A stretch of DNA of 64,000 nt from Clostridium sp. M62/1. Its GTDB lineage: Bacteria > Bacillota > Clostridia > Lachnospirales > Lachnospiraceae. Positions 30,965-39,652 of this stretch are shown here, one piece after another (the stretch's first letter is position 1; each line of letters begins with the position of its first letter). The notes below the pieces were generated by a model. That model saw nothing but the letters and a program-made list of their open reading frames with translations. It did not search any database and had not been told where the DNA came from. The stretch spans positions 2,982,001 to 3,046,000 of the forward strand of contig NZ_CP085988.1 in the NCBI RefSeq assembly GCF_020736365.1, in the 5' to 3' direction. The translations under genes were made by a program, and so were the position numbers.

Positions 30965-31104
30965 GACCCGAAGCGGATCCTATTACCGGGGCAGATTTCA
31001 GCTCCTGCTGTATAAGTCCCGGCACTTCGTCCCGCCTAAGTCTCCCTATCCGAAGGATATGGAGCCTTCCCTATCCCATAGACTAGAGAAAAGAGGCCTG
31101 CGCA

Positions 31105-31638
31105 ATGAGTTCAGAGTATCTGCTGGTGGACGGCTACAATATCATATTTGCATGGACAGATTTAAAAAAAATTGCAGAACAGAATATCGATTCGGCCCGC
31201 ACAAAGCTGCAGGATATTCTCTGCAATTATCAGGGCTTTAAAAAATGCAATGTGATCCTGGTATTTGACGGCTACAAGGTAAAGGGCAATCCCGGCTCAG
31301 TCATCAAATACCACAATATCCACGTTATATTCACAAAAGAAGCGGAAACGGCAGATCAGTACATAGAAAAGGTCACCCAGGAGATCGGACGCCAGTACCA
31401 TGTGAGAGTTGCCACCTCAGACCGCCTGGAGCAGGTGATCATTCTCGGAAAGGGAGCCGTCCGCATGTCAGCCAAGGACCTGGAAAAAGAGATACGTGAA
31501 ACGGACGCTGTTATCAAAAAAGAGCATCTCGACAAGATCAAGAGCTATAAGATGCGTCTGTTCGACTACGCCGATCCGGCCCTGCAGGAATATCTGGAAC
31601 GCCTGCGCCTGAACCGGGATACGGACGGTGAGGAGTAA
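31105..31638 (+). CDS. NYN-domain (PIN-like) RNase, YacP/Rae1-type
   Basis: 177 residues. Starts MSSEYLLVDGYNIIFAW, with the first catalytic Asp in LLVDGYNI, then VILVFDGYKVKGN and VRVATSDRLEQ, the acidic residues of the YacP-type NYN domain. The B. subtilis homologue Rae1 cuts mRNA in the ribosomal A site. Activity here is inferred from the family. Followed 94 nt later by mntP in the same direction, possibly on the same transcript. Confidence 0.88.
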   Translation: MSSEYLLVDGYNIIFAWTDLKKIAEQNIDSARTKLQDILCNYQGFKKCNVILVFDGYKVKGNPGSVIKYHNIHVIFTKEAETADQYIEKVTQEIGRQYHVRVATSDRLEQVIILGKGAVRMSAKDLEKEIRETDAVIKKEHLDKIKSYKMRLFDYADPALQEYLERLRLNRDTDGEE

Positions 31639-31732
31639 GTCCCGACTTTTCTAATCCGCTGTCAGGGCAGTTTCGGCATATTCATCTGCCAAACACTGAT
31701 ATCATAAAAATAACTTCAGGAGGTGCTCACCT

Positions 31733-32296
31733 ATGTCTTTAGCTGAGCTTTTTATTCTTGCAGTGGGAGTTTCCATGGATGCTTTCGCTGTCGCAGTCTG
31801 TAAAGGACTTTCCATGAAACAGTTGAACTGGCGCCATGCCGTTATAATCGGAGTCTATTTCGGCGGATTCCAGGCAGGAATGCCGTTTATCGGCTATCTC
31901 CTGGGCTGGCATTTTAAGGACGCCATCACCTCGGTGGACCACTGGATCGCTTTCGTGCTCCTGGCAGCCATCGGACTCAGCATGATTCGGGAATCACGCT
32001 CCAAGGACGAGGATGAGGAATCACTGGACGCATCCGTTGACTTCAAAACCATGTGCGTCCTCGCCCTGGCTACCAGCATCGATGCCCTGGCAATCGGAGT
32101 CACCCTCTCCTTCCTAAATGTTGACATCGTTCCGGCAGTGTCCTTTATCGGCATCATCACCTTCTCCCTGTCCATCGTGGGAGTAAAGGCAGGAAATGTA
32201 TTTGGAATACGATACAAATCGCGGGCTGAGCTTGCAGGAGGTACGATTCTCCTTCTCATCGGCTCCAAAATTCTGATTGAGCATCTGTTTTTATAA
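31733..32296 (+). CDS. mntP: Manganese efflux pump MntP
   Basis: 187 residues with six membrane segments; AGGAGGTG stands 7 nt before the ATG. Family motifs: [20 protein letters not shown] in the first segment and the paired [18 protein letters not shown] in the fourth, both with the conserved Asp that binds the ion. It exports Mn2+ from the cytoplasm. Many mntP genes are under a yybP-ykoY Mn riboswitch; the 94-nt gap upstream is too short for one and shows none of its conserved core. Confidence 0.93.
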   Translation: MSLAELFILAVGVSMDAFAVAVCKGLSMKQLNWRHAVIIGVYFGGFQAGMPFIGYLLGWHFKDAITSVDHWIAFVLLAAIGLSMIRESRSKDEDEESLDASVDFKTMCVLALATSIDALAIGVTLSFLNVDIVPAVSFIGIITFSLSIVGVKAGNVFGIRYKSRAELAGGTILLLIGSKILIEHLFL

Positions 32297-32311
32297 GACA
32301 GATGCTTTTTT
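32280..32311 (+). terminator. Terminator overlapping the mntP stop codon
   Basis: AGCATCTGT (32280-32288) pairs with ACAGATGCT (32298-32306), followed by a run of six T. The left arm lies inside the last codons of mntP. Confidence 0.85.
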
Positions 32312-32372
32312 CATATAACCGTCCCTGATGCCTGAACAGTCCAGCAAATCCAAGGTTCTGCGAAAGCCTCCG

Positions 32373-33380
32373 CTATTTTCCGGCAGGCTTCAGCGGGTAG
32401 GTGTGGTGGAGAATCAGCTCCTCCTCCGTACCGTTTTCGCTGTAAAATGCCCTGCAGATACGTTCTGCAATCATCTCCACATTTTCCTCCGTCGTGTCCG
32501 ACAGCATGACAAGGTACTGACAGCTGCTGTACTGTGCATAGAGATCTCCCATGCGCAGATTATTCTGTATCTCCTGTCCCAGAACTTCCAGCTGGTAATC
32601 CCTTTTCTCCAGGGTGGGAAACTCATTGGAGGTGTCTGTGAGCGTAAACAGAATCAAAAAGGCGCCCATATCCTTTCGCGTCATCCGGCGCTCTACAAAG
32701 CGGTAGATACTCTTGAAGGTCTCATAGTCCTGACAGTAGGCTCCCGGATGGGGATCCTCCTCACGCATCTCCTTTGCCAGGATTTTCATGTCAATCCGGA
32801 TCTCGTCTCCCTCTGTATCCGTCACAGTTCCCTTTCCGAATTTTCCCGCGTCCCGGCTCCGCTTCTCCTTCACCATCTGCTGGTCGGCCAGGTCAAACAG
32901 CTCCCTGTACCCAAAACCGGGATGGTAGGTTCCTGAGCAGATACTCAGAGAAAGGCACAGAAGCACCCTGCTGTTCACCTCAACCCTGGAAAATCTCTCC
33001 CGAATCTGGTTGCAGCGCCGTTCCAGCTCCTCCTTCCCGAGGGTCTGGGGAAAGAAAATAACGAATTCATCCCCTCCGGTTCTCCCTAACAGGCAGAAAG
33101 GCGGCATCATCTTTTTAAGGACAGAGGAAATCTCTCTGAGAAGCTGATCTCCGATGATGTGGCCATAGGTGTCATTGACCTTCTTAAACTGATCAATATC
33201 CATCACGATCATGCTTCCGGCTCTGTTCTTTTTCAGCTGCTCATCCACCCGCTTTTCAATGGCTCCTCTGTTGTAGAGGCCTGTAAGCCAATCCTCCTCA
33301 GCCAGCTTCTGGTAGGCGGCTATGGCCTGTTCCAGCTGCTTTTTTGTCTGCACTTTTCCTGTGCTCGCCCGTTTTTTCAT
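32373..33380 (-). CDS. GGDEF-domain protein, probable diguanylate cyclase
   Basis: 335 residues from ATG 33380 (MKKRASTGKV) with AGGGGG 4 nt upstream; the open frame extends 17 codons further. A short helical lead-in is followed by the cyclase domain: DWLTGLYNRGAIEKR, DIDQFKKVNDTYGH, and the active-site motif RTGGDEFVIFF near residue 100. The metal-binding Asp and the GGDEF are intact, so it should make cyclic di-GMP. The C-terminal half (about 180-335) resembles a second, degenerate GGDEF-like or ligand-sensing domain without the motif. No membrane segment, so cytoplasmic. No I-site RxxD is obvious to me. Confidence 0.88.
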   Translation of the reverse strand: MKKRASTGKVQTKKQLEQAIAAYQKLAEEDWLTGLYNRGAIEKRVDEQLKKNRAGSMIVMDIDQFKKVNDTYGHIIGDQLLREISSVLKKMMPPFCLLGRTGGDEFVIFFPQTLGKEELERRCNQIRERFSRVEVNSRVLLCLSLSICSGTYHPGFGYRELFDLADQQMVKEKRSRDAGKFGKGTVTDTEGDEIRIDMKILAKEMREEDPHPGAYCQDYETFKSIYRFVERRMTRKDMGAFLILFTLTDTSNEFPTLEKRDYQLEVLGQEIQNNLRMGDLYAQYSSCQYLVMLSDTTEENVEMIAERICRAFYSENGTEEELILHHTYPLKPAGK

Positions 33381-33700
33381 TTTTCCCCCTGTCCGGCCCA
33401 TAATACAAGCCTTTTTACACATTCGCTCCATACAGTTTCAGCCGTCACTGTGCAAAACCTTATGCGTTTTCCTGCTGCCGGTATCCGGCAGATTCTGTTT
33501 TTTTAACAGTAGCACAGCCGGGAAGAAACTTCAAGCCTCCTGTTTTGGAATAATCTGCACCGATTCTTGGCGAACCTTTCTGCGGGGCAGAGAAAACCTC
33601 CTGCCAGAATACCGGAAAGGCGGGAGAACATACAAAATCTGCCTCCCGCCTCTGTCTTTCCGTTTTTTCAGAATCTGTCTTTTTTTGCTGTTCACCCTCG

Positions 33701-34924
33701 TTATTCCAGCACAACTCTCTTAAAATTCTTCTTTCCGCGTTTTACCACGACTCCCTCGCCGGAGAGCTGATCCTTCGTGAATGCAGCCTTAATATCTTTC
33801 ACCTGAACTCCGTCCACGGAGACGCCTCCCTGCTCCACATTTCTTCTCGCCTCAGAGCGGGACGGTGCCAGACCCGACTTCTGAAGGATGGAGAGGATGT
33901 CAATCGAACCGTCCGCAAAATCCTCCTCTTTGAGCTTCGCCGTAGGCATATTGGCAGCATTTCCGCTTGTAAATAAGGCTCTGGAAGCTTCCTGCGCCTT
34001 AACTGCCTCCTCTTCCCCGTGAACCAGGGCAGTCAGCTCATAGGCCAGAATCTCCTTTGCCTTGTTTAACTGGCTTCCCTCCCACTGATCCATCTCGTCA
34101 ATCTGCTCAAGAGGCAGGAAGGTCAGCATGCGCAGGCATTTTAAGACATCTGCATCCGCCACATTTCTCCAGTACTGGTAGAATTCGAACGGAGATGTCT
34201 TGTTTGGATCCAGCCACACAGCGCCTGACTGTGTCTTGCCCATCTTCTTTCCCTCAGAGTTCAAAAGCAGGGTGATGGTCATGGCGTGGGCATCCTTTCC
34301 AAGCTTCCTTCTGATAAGCTCAGTTCCGCCTAACATATTGCTCCACTGATCATCGCCGCCAAACTGCATATTGCAGCCGTATTTCTGGAACAGCATGTAG
34401 AAGTCGTAGCTCTGCATGATCATGTAGTTAAACTCCAGGAAGCTCAGTCCTCTCTCCATCCTCTGCTTGTAGCACTCAGCTGTCAGCATACGGTTTACAG
34501 AGAAGTGGGGGCCCACCTCACGGAGAAGCTCCACATAATTGAGCCCTAAAAGCCAGTCCGCATTGTTTACCATCAGGGCTTTTCCGTCAGAGAAGTCGAT
34601 AAAACGGCTCATCTGCTTTTTGAAGCAGTCGCAGTTGTGCTGGATGATCTCCGGGGTCATCATGGATCTCATGTCTGTTCTTCCGGACGGATCGCCGATA
34701 TATCCGGTTCCCCCTCCAATCAGGGCAATCGGCTTGTTGCCGGCCATCTGCAGACGCTTCATCAGGCAGAGAGCCATGAAATGCCCTACGTGAAGGCTGT
34801 CGGCAGTGGGATCAAAGCCGATATAGAAGGTGGCCTTTCCCTCGTTCACCATGTTTTTGATTTCTTCCTCATTGGTCACCTGGGCAATCAGCCCGCGGGC
34901 AACCAGCTCTTCGTAGATTTTCAT
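33701..34924 (-). CDS. tyrS: Tyrosyl-tRNA synthetase
   Basis: 407 residues. Class I motifs: HVGH at 45-48 in place of HIGH and [11 protein letters not shown] near 225 in place of KMSKS, as in bacterial TyrRS; C-terminal S4-like RNA-binding domain ([20 protein letters not shown]). It attaches tyrosine to tRNA-Tyr. Expression is governed by the Tyr T-box leader at 35060-35515, which fits the gene exactly. Confidence 0.97.
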   Translation of the reverse strand: MKIYEELVARGLIAQVTNEEEIKNMVNEGKATFYIGFDPTADSLHVGHFMALCLMKRLQMAGNKPIALIGGGTGYIGDPSGRTDMRSMMTPEIIQHNCDCFKKQMSRFIDFSDGKALMVNNADWLLGLNYVELLREVGPHFSVNRMLTAECYKQRMERGLSFLEFNYMIMQSYDFYMLFQKYGCNMQFGGDDQWSNMLGGTELIRRKLGKDAHAMTITLLLNSEGKKMGKTQSGAVWLDPNKTSPFEFYQYWRNVADADVLKCLRMLTFLPLEQIDEMDQWEGSQLNKAKEILAYELTALVHGEEEAVKAQEASRALFTSGNAANMPTAKLKEEDFADGSIDILSILQKSGLAPSRSEARRNVEQGGVSVDGVQVKDIKAAFTKDQLSGEGVVVKRGKKNFKRVVLE

Positions 34925-35059
34925 ACTGATTCTCCTTTTTCATTTTTCATATCGTCTGGCTTCGCCCTTCAGGTCTCATGCCGCTTCAGGATGAACCCAG
35001 ACTGCATTTAAGGCATTTTCTGTTCCGGGACAGAACCGTTGGCCTGAAATTTTTACCGC

Positions 35060-35515
35060 TTTAAAAGCTCAAACTACAAAAAGCTCCATCCCTCTGAACT
35101 TCTTCAAAAGGACGGAGCCTTAAACTTCCGTGGTACCACCTTATTTCGCGGAAACACTCGCATGTCCCGCCTCACCGAGTACAGTCGGCATATTATCAAA
35201 CCTGCTTTCAGCCTGCCGCTATACTCCCGCCGCTGTAACGTGCGGCGACCCCGCTGCAGCCTACACAGGAAGCCTTCCGGTCCGCTGACAGCGTAAAGCT
35301 GAAATCAAAAGCTCTCCCGCTCTCTTCCCTTCGGTGCAGGGCTCTGGGATGTATTCGTCTGCCTCTCCTCCATGCGCCTCTCACCATCCGGCGGCTCTCT
35401 GTATGGGGTGCGGGGCGGCTACTTTTTCCCGTCAACGCCTGGTATCTGTTTGTCATTCCTGCCGGTTCAAATCTTGCCTTCAGCTCCTGTCAGCTGAATC
35501 TGCCCCCTGCAGGTT
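35060..35515 (-). promoter_or_regulatory. T-box riboswitch (tyrosine) of tyrS
   Basis: Minus strand leader with the T-box core AAGGTGGTACCACGG (about 35130-35144), a downstream terminator (GCTCCGTCC pairing with GGATGGAGC, then TTTTT, near 35078-35115), an AGTAGC bulge in stem I and a specifier region GACGAATACATCCC near 35355 whose TAC matches tyrosine. Uncharged tRNA-Tyr pairs with TAC and the T-box to keep tyrS transcription going. The 664-nt gap 34925-35588 holds only this leader and its promoter. Confidence 0.93.
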
Positions 35516-35522
35516 ATGTGCT

Positions 35523-35551
35523 ATTATAAGGGCTTTTTTCGGGAAAGTCAA
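35523..35551 (-). promoter_or_regulatory. Promoter of the tyrS T-box transcript
   Basis: Minus strand TTGACT (35546-35551), 17-nt spacer, TATAAT (35523-35528). Confidence 0.85.
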
Positions 35552-35588
35552 GAGCGGACTAAAAAGAACTTCCCCTGTGCATCCCCCT

Positions 35589-37103
35589 TTATGAGAATCC
35601 AATCATCACTGCAATAATTACAGCAAGGGATGAGCATACAAACAGGATAGCCTGGAATTTAATCTGGAACTTTGCCCATTTTCCCCAATCAAGCTTCGCA
35701 GCGGCAAGAGCGCCGAGAAGACAGCCTGAGGTCGGAACAATGAAGTTCGTAAATGCGTCTCCCAGCTGGAAGGCAAGGACAGCAACCTGTCTGGAAACGC
35801 CCACGATATCTGCCAGCGGCGCCATGATCGGCATAGTCAGAGCAGCCTGTCCTGAACCAGATACAACGAAGAAGTTGAACACAGACTGGAACACGTACAT
35901 CAGCCATGCGGAGATAACCGGCGGGAAATTCTTCATTCCCTCGCCAATCGTGTGAAGAATCGTATTCAGAACCGTTCCGTCTGTGGGGCTTGTTCCTCCC
36001 AGGACGATAATAATTCCCTGAGCCATACCTACGCAGAGAGCCGCTCCCAGAAGATCAGCTGCTCCCTTGTCAAATGCTTTTGCAATATCGTTGAGCCTCA
36101 TGTCATTTAATTTGAACACAACGCCGATAATACCGGAAACAAATCCCATCACGAAGAACTGGGATGCAATCTCCGGAATATAATATCCCTGGGTTATAAC
36201 GCCCCAGATTGTCCAGATTATCGTGGCCAGAATGGATAACAGAACCAGCTTGTGTCCCAGCGTAAAGGGAAGCTCCTGCTTGCTGTCCATCCTGAATTCA
36301 TTTCTGTAGTAAGCGTCTGATTCATATGCCACAGAAAGCTTCGGATTTTTCTTGATTTTAGCCGCATAGCGCATGGTAAACACGATGGTAAGTCCTGTAA
36401 ACAGAATCCACAGGACAATACGAAGCGGCGCGCCGGACATAACCGGTATTCCCGCGATTCCCTGGGCAACCGCAAGGCTGAAGGGATTCATCCAGGATGA
36501 GCCAAAGCCGATCTGGGTTGCTACATAGGAACAGAGAATGCCCACAATTCCGTCATATCCCATGGCCACAAACATAGGCGCCAGGATCATGACAAAGGGA
36601 ATCGCCTCCTCTCCCATTCCAAAGACTGCGCCTCCCAGGGAAAACAGCGTAATCAGAATCGGTATCAGGAGAATCTCCCGCCCCTTGGTGATGGCAATAA
36701 CCCTCATAATTCCTGCATCCACTGCTCCGGTCCTCAGCACAATTCCGAATGCGCCGCCCACCACCAGAATAAAGGCGATAATTCCTACAGCAGTCCCGTT
36801 TTTGTCTCCTACCGTCATTCCCTCAAACACAAAGTTCAAAATTCCCTGGCCGCCGAAATCCTCGGTTCCCCAGAGCGGAGCTGCCTTAGTTACCTTATTT
36901 CCGTTTTCATCCAGCACATACTCAAAGCTGTCAGGATCGAGAACTGTCTTCGTCACTTCCTCCCCATTCTGGATGTACGTAATCTCTTTCTGCTGATACG
37001 TCCCCAGCGGGATGAACAGTGTCATAATAGCCGCCACACAGATAACCAGGAAAATGATTATATACGTGTGAGGCATCTGGAATGTTTTCTTCTGTTTCTC
37101 CAT
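35589..37103 (-). CDS. YfcC-family transporter
   Basis: 504 residues from ATG 37103 (MEKQKKTFQMPH); the ATG two codons upstream is too near the AGGAG site. About 12 membrane segments; a soluble loop follows the first. IPLGTYQQKE, GGAFGIVLRTGAVDAGI, GMGEEAIPFVMIL and SGAPLRI motifs identify the YfcC / DcuC-AbgT-like group, whose members have been linked to C4-dicarboxylate, arginine or short-peptide exchange. It starts 15 nt after iadA and so is the last gene of pcp - iadA - yfcC. Uptake of the dipeptides or amino acids handled by the other two is inferred. Confidence 0.87.
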   Translation of the reverse strand: MEKQKKTFQMPHTYIIIFLVICVAAIMTLFIPLGTYQQKEITYIQNGEEVTKTVLDPDSFEYVLDENGNKVTKAAPLWGTEDFGGQGILNFVFEGMTVGDKNGTAVGIIAFILVVGGAFGIVLRTGAVDAGIMRVIAITKGREILLIPILITLFSLGGAVFGMGEEAIPFVMILAPMFVAMGYDGIVGILCSYVATQIGFGSSWMNPFSLAVAQGIAGIPVMSGAPLRIVLWILFTGLTIVFTMRYAAKIKKNPKLSVAYESDAYYRNEFRMDSKQELPFTLGHKLVLLSILATIIWTIWGVITQGYYIPEIASQFFVMGFVSGIIGVVFKLNDMRLNDIAKAFDKGAADLLGAALCVGMAQGIIIVLGGTSPTDGTVLNTILHTIGEGMKNFPPVISAWLMYVFQSVFNFFVVSGSGQAALTMPIMAPLADIVGVSRQVAVLAFQLGDAFTNFIVPTSGCLLGALAAAKLDWGKWAKFQIKFQAILFVCSSLAVIIAVMIGFS

Positions 37104-37118
37104 AATCATACTCTCCTT

Positions 37119-38291
37119 TTAGTATTCAAAGGTCCCCCTTTTCAGAACCCTTTTTTCGGAAACCATCAGCTCGCCTTTGGCGAGAACTGTGTGGATTTCC
37201 AATGTATCCGAATCAGACAGCACCAGATCGGCGTCTGCATTTTCGGCAATTCTGCCCTTGTGGGAAAGTTTCAGAAGGGAGGCAGGATTTGAGGTCACTG
37301 TCCTCAGGGCATCCGTAAGAGAAACGCCGTCCGTCAGCACTGCGTCACGCATCTCTCTGTAGATTGATGAAACCTTTCCCACCCCCAGATGCAGGAATTT
37401 TCCCTGGCTGTCAAACACAGGCAGGCTTCCCTGGCCATCGGAGGAGAATGTCACATGCTCCGCGGGAACTCCCGCATCCAGCGCCATTTTAAGCCCTGTG
37501 CTGGCCTTTACCTCCTCGGGATCCAGGAAATCAGGATCCGAGCTGGTGGTCAGGTCAATGTATCCTCCCATATGTTTCGCATAGTCGATGCCATCCTCCA
37601 TCAGAGAACGGCTTCTGTTGATATGCGTCGGAAGCATGTTGGACGGCGGAATCTGTGTTTCCTCCAGCACATAGCGCAGAAAGGAGAGCTGCTCCTTGCC
37701 GTCGCCCAGATGAATGTTGACAATTCCGGCCTTGCCGGACAGGATTCCCCCCACTCTGGTATCAGCCACGATTTTGGCAAATTCTTCTTTTGTCGGCTGG
37801 GAGGAACGGTGATCGGAGACGGCAATCTCCCCTGTTCCCACAACCTTGTCAATCAGAATCAGGTCATCCATCACGCTTCCCATGAGGGTACGGACAGGAA
37901 CCTGGTAGGAGCCCGTATAAATATACGTGGTAATTCCCTCCTCCTCAAGACCTCTGGCCTTGGCAATCAGGTTTGTCATGGTTCTCGTGGTCCCGTCTGT
38001 TCCGAGGCATCCCACAATAGTGGTCACTCCCCCCTCCAGGGCATCTGTGAGCATCAGCTCCGGCGTTCTTGTATGGTAACCGCCCTCTCCGCCGCCCCCC
38101 AGGATATGCACATGGGCGTCAATCAGCCCGGGCATCAGAACTTTCCCCGTGCCGTCGATCACTGTGATCCCATAGGCCTCCTCTTCCGGAAGGTTTTCCG
38201 CAATCCTTAAAATTTTTCCGCCTCCAATCAGAACGTCCCTGATTCCCATGTCTTCAGGGCCGTACAGATGGGCATTCTTTATCAAAATCAT
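37119..38291 (-). CDS. iadA: Isoaspartyl dipeptidase (beta-aspartyl-peptidase)
   Basis: 390 residues from ATG 38291 with AAAGGA 8 nt upstream; the upstream extension to 38582 reads into pcp in another frame and is not real. Amidohydrolase-type metal site DAHVHILGGGGEGG (His60, His62), AVSDHRSSQPT, NIHLGDG and the late Asp in TFSSDGQGSLP, all matching IadA. It hydrolyses dipeptides with an N-terminal isoaspartyl (beta-Asp) residue, arising from ageing of Asn and Asp. Between pcp (57 nt upstream) and yfcC (15 nt downstream). Confidence 0.93.
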   Translation of the reverse strand: MILIKNAHLYGPEDMGIRDVLIGGGKILRIAENLPEEEAYGITVIDGTGKVLMPGLIDAHVHILGGGGEGGYHTRTPELMLTDALEGGVTTIVGCLGTDGTTRTMTNLIAKARGLEEEGITTYIYTGSYQVPVRTLMGSVMDDLILIDKVVGTGEIAVSDHRSSQPTKEEFAKIVADTRVGGILSGKAGIVNIHLGDGKEQLSFLRYVLEETQIPPSNMLPTHINRSRSLMEDGIDYAKHMGGYIDLTTSSDPDFLDPEEVKASTGLKMALDAGVPAEHVTFSSDGQGSLPVFDSQGKFLHLGVGKVSSIYREMRDAVLTDGVSLTDALRTVTSNPASLLKLSHKGRIAENADADLVLSDSDTLEIHTVLAKGELMVSEKRVLKRGTFEY

Positions 38292-38347
38292 ATTGGAGTT
38301 CCTTTCCCCTGTATCTGTTTTTATTTTCTTATTTCCTGTTTTCCCCC

Positions 38348-39001
38348 CTAAAAAATGGTTCCGGCTGCTTCCCGCAGGTCCCCGGCTCCCTCCCCGGCTG
38401 CCTTTACAGCAACACGCACAGCCGCTTTCAGCGCTTTCACCATCTCTGCTCTTGGAAGAAACGGCTCTCCCTTCCCGGCCTCCGCCATGGTCTCGTCGTA
38501 GGGCACATGGATAAAGCAGCACCTCATATTCCGGTTCTCCTGCTCTGCCAGATAGAGTCCTGTATACATCACTGCATTGCACACAAATGTGCCTGCAGAG
38601 TAAGACACGCAGACGGGGATTCCCTCCTTCTCGATCTCCTTTGCGATCCGCTTTACAGGAAGGGTAGAAAAATAGGCATTCTGTCCGTCCCTCCTCACAG
38701 GAATGTCAAATGGCTGCTCTCCGTCATTGTCCGGAATCCTGGCCTCCTCCAGATTGATACCTACGCGCTCTATGCTTATCTGTCTTTCTCCCCCGGCTAA
38801 ACCCACAGAAATCAGGCAGTCAGGACATTCTATGCGCACTGCCTCCTCGAGAGGAGACGTAAATCTTCCAAAGGAAACCGGAAGGCGCAGCTTAATAATC
38901 TCTGCCCCCTCTATCCTGTCCGGCAGAGCATTCACCGCCTCCCAGGATGGATTTAATTTGTGAAGGCCAAAGGGTTCAAAACCTGTCATCAGAATCTTCA
39001 T
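38348..39001 (-). CDS. pcp: Pyroglutamyl-peptidase I
   Basis: 217 residues from ATG 39001 (MKILMTGFEPFGLHKLNPSW), AAAGGA about 9 nt upstream. Catalytic triad visible as Glu79 in ERQISIERVGIN, Cys141 in SYSAGTFVCNAVMYTG and His165 in FIHVPYDE, all as in family C15 peptidases. It removes N-terminal pyroglutamate from peptides. First gene of pcp - iadA - yfcC with a promoter at 39050-39078. Confidence 0.95.
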   Translation of the reverse strand: MKILMTGFEPFGLHKLNPSWEAVNALPDRIEGAEIIKLRLPVSFGRFTSPLEEAVRIECPDCLISVGLAGGERQISIERVGINLEEARIPDNDGEQPFDIPVRRDGQNAYFSTLPVKRIAKEIEKEGIPVCVSYSAGTFVCNAVMYTGLYLAEQENRNMRCCFIHVPYDETMAEAGKGEPFLPRAEMVKALKAAVRVAVKAAGEGAGDLREAAGTIF

Positions 39002-39049
39002 GGCTTCACTTCCTTTCCCAAATATATACAAACATATAGATTCCTGTGT

Positions 39050-39078
39050 ATTCTAGCACAGAACAGTTGAAAAGTCAT
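39050..39078 (-). promoter_or_regulatory. Promoter of the pcp-iadA-yfcC operon
   Basis: Minus strand ATGACT (39073-39078), 17-nt spacer, TAGAAT (39050-39055), 48 nt before pcp. The -35 is weak. The rest of the gap to 39268 shows no ORF. Confidence 0.5.
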
Positions 39079-39268
39079 TCCCTTTTTGCGAGTTTATGCA
39101 TATCTGTTTAATAAATATTCCTGAAGTGGGGACAATCTTCCGAAAGACCGCAAGAAACCGGAACAAAGTCCCCGGATCTGCCTGTTTTACGACTTTCTGC
39201 GATAGCTGCGTCTTCTCGATTTTTATTCTGCCTTGCCTCTTCCCCCACTGCTTCAGACGATAAACTAT

Positions 39269-39297
39269 TTGACAATTCCCCTGTTCTCTCTTATAAT
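39269..39297 (+). promoter_or_regulatory. Promoter of tRNA-Leu
   Basis: TTGACA (39269-39274), 17-nt spacer, TATAAT (39292-39297), 13 nt before the tRNA: consensus strength. Confidence 0.85.
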
Positions 39298-39310
39298 GAT
39301 ATAAGTCTTT

Positions 39311-39390
39311 GCGGGTGTGGCGGAATTGGCAGACGCGCCAGATTTAGGTTCTGGTACGAGAGTGTGCAGGTTCAAGTCCTGTCACCCGCA
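39311..39390 (+). tRNA. tRNA-Leu (anticodon TAG)
   Basis: 80 nt. Acceptor arms GCGGGTG and CACCCGC with discriminator A, D-arm GGCGGAATTGGCAGACGC, anticodon stem CCAGA/TCTGG with loop TTTAGGT (anticodon at 39345-39347), a short variable arm and T-arm GGTTCAAGTCC. CCA is not encoded. Confidence 0.95.
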
Positions 39391-39402
39391 TTATCATAAG
39401 TA

Positions 39403-39425
39403 AGAATCCTGCCTCGCAGGATTCT
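39403..39425 (+). terminator. Hairpin after tRNA-Leu
   Basis: AGAATCCTGC (39403-39412) pairs with GCAGGATTCT (39416-39425). No T-run follows, so it is more a processing or attenuating hairpin than a clean intrinsic terminator. Confidence 0.5.
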
Positions 39426-39470
39426 CCGCCTGCGGCGGGCCGCAAAAGCGGCATTTTCCTTTCCGCCGCA

Positions 39471-39526
39471 GTGCGATCCCCGCGAAGCGTTTTCATATAA
39501 CAGGGGACGAAGTTTCCTGTTATATA
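39471..39526 (+). repeat. 56-bp dispersed intergenic repeat, copy 1
   Basis: Begins GTGCGATCCCCGCG, ends CCTGTTATATA. 54 of 56 bases match copy 2 at 55475-55530. Contains a 10-bp perfect stem ATATAACAGG/CCTGTTATAT around an 11-nt loop. Not a coding sequence. Confidence 0.8.
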
Positions 39527-39576
39527 AGAAACTCCTGAAAGCCGGCAGCTATTCTGTCAGCTTTCAGGAGTTTCTT
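39526..39576. terminator. Bidirectional terminator before rlmB
   Basis: 17-bp perfect stem (39526-39542 with 39560-39576), followed by TTATTTTT on the plus strand and preceded by T-rich sequence read from the minus strand. It would end both tRNA-Leu read-through and the minus-strand rlmB transcript. Confidence 0.7.
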
Positions 39577-39652
39577 ATTTTTCCCTATCTCTTATCAGTT
39601 ATCAGGCTTCCGCCCAGGCATCGGCATTCTCTCCGCTTTCCTGTGCCTGACG

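Noticed and set aside
30864..31241. 125-residue plus-strand ORF before the NYN gene
   Set aside because: Covers the promoter at 30936-30964 and overlaps the NYN gene in another frame.
31639..31732. Possible yybP-ykoY manganese riboswitch before mntP
   Set aside because: Only 94 nt are available and the conserved core is not seen.
35208..35456. 82-residue minus-strand ORF
   Set aside because: Lies wholly within the Tyr T-box leader.
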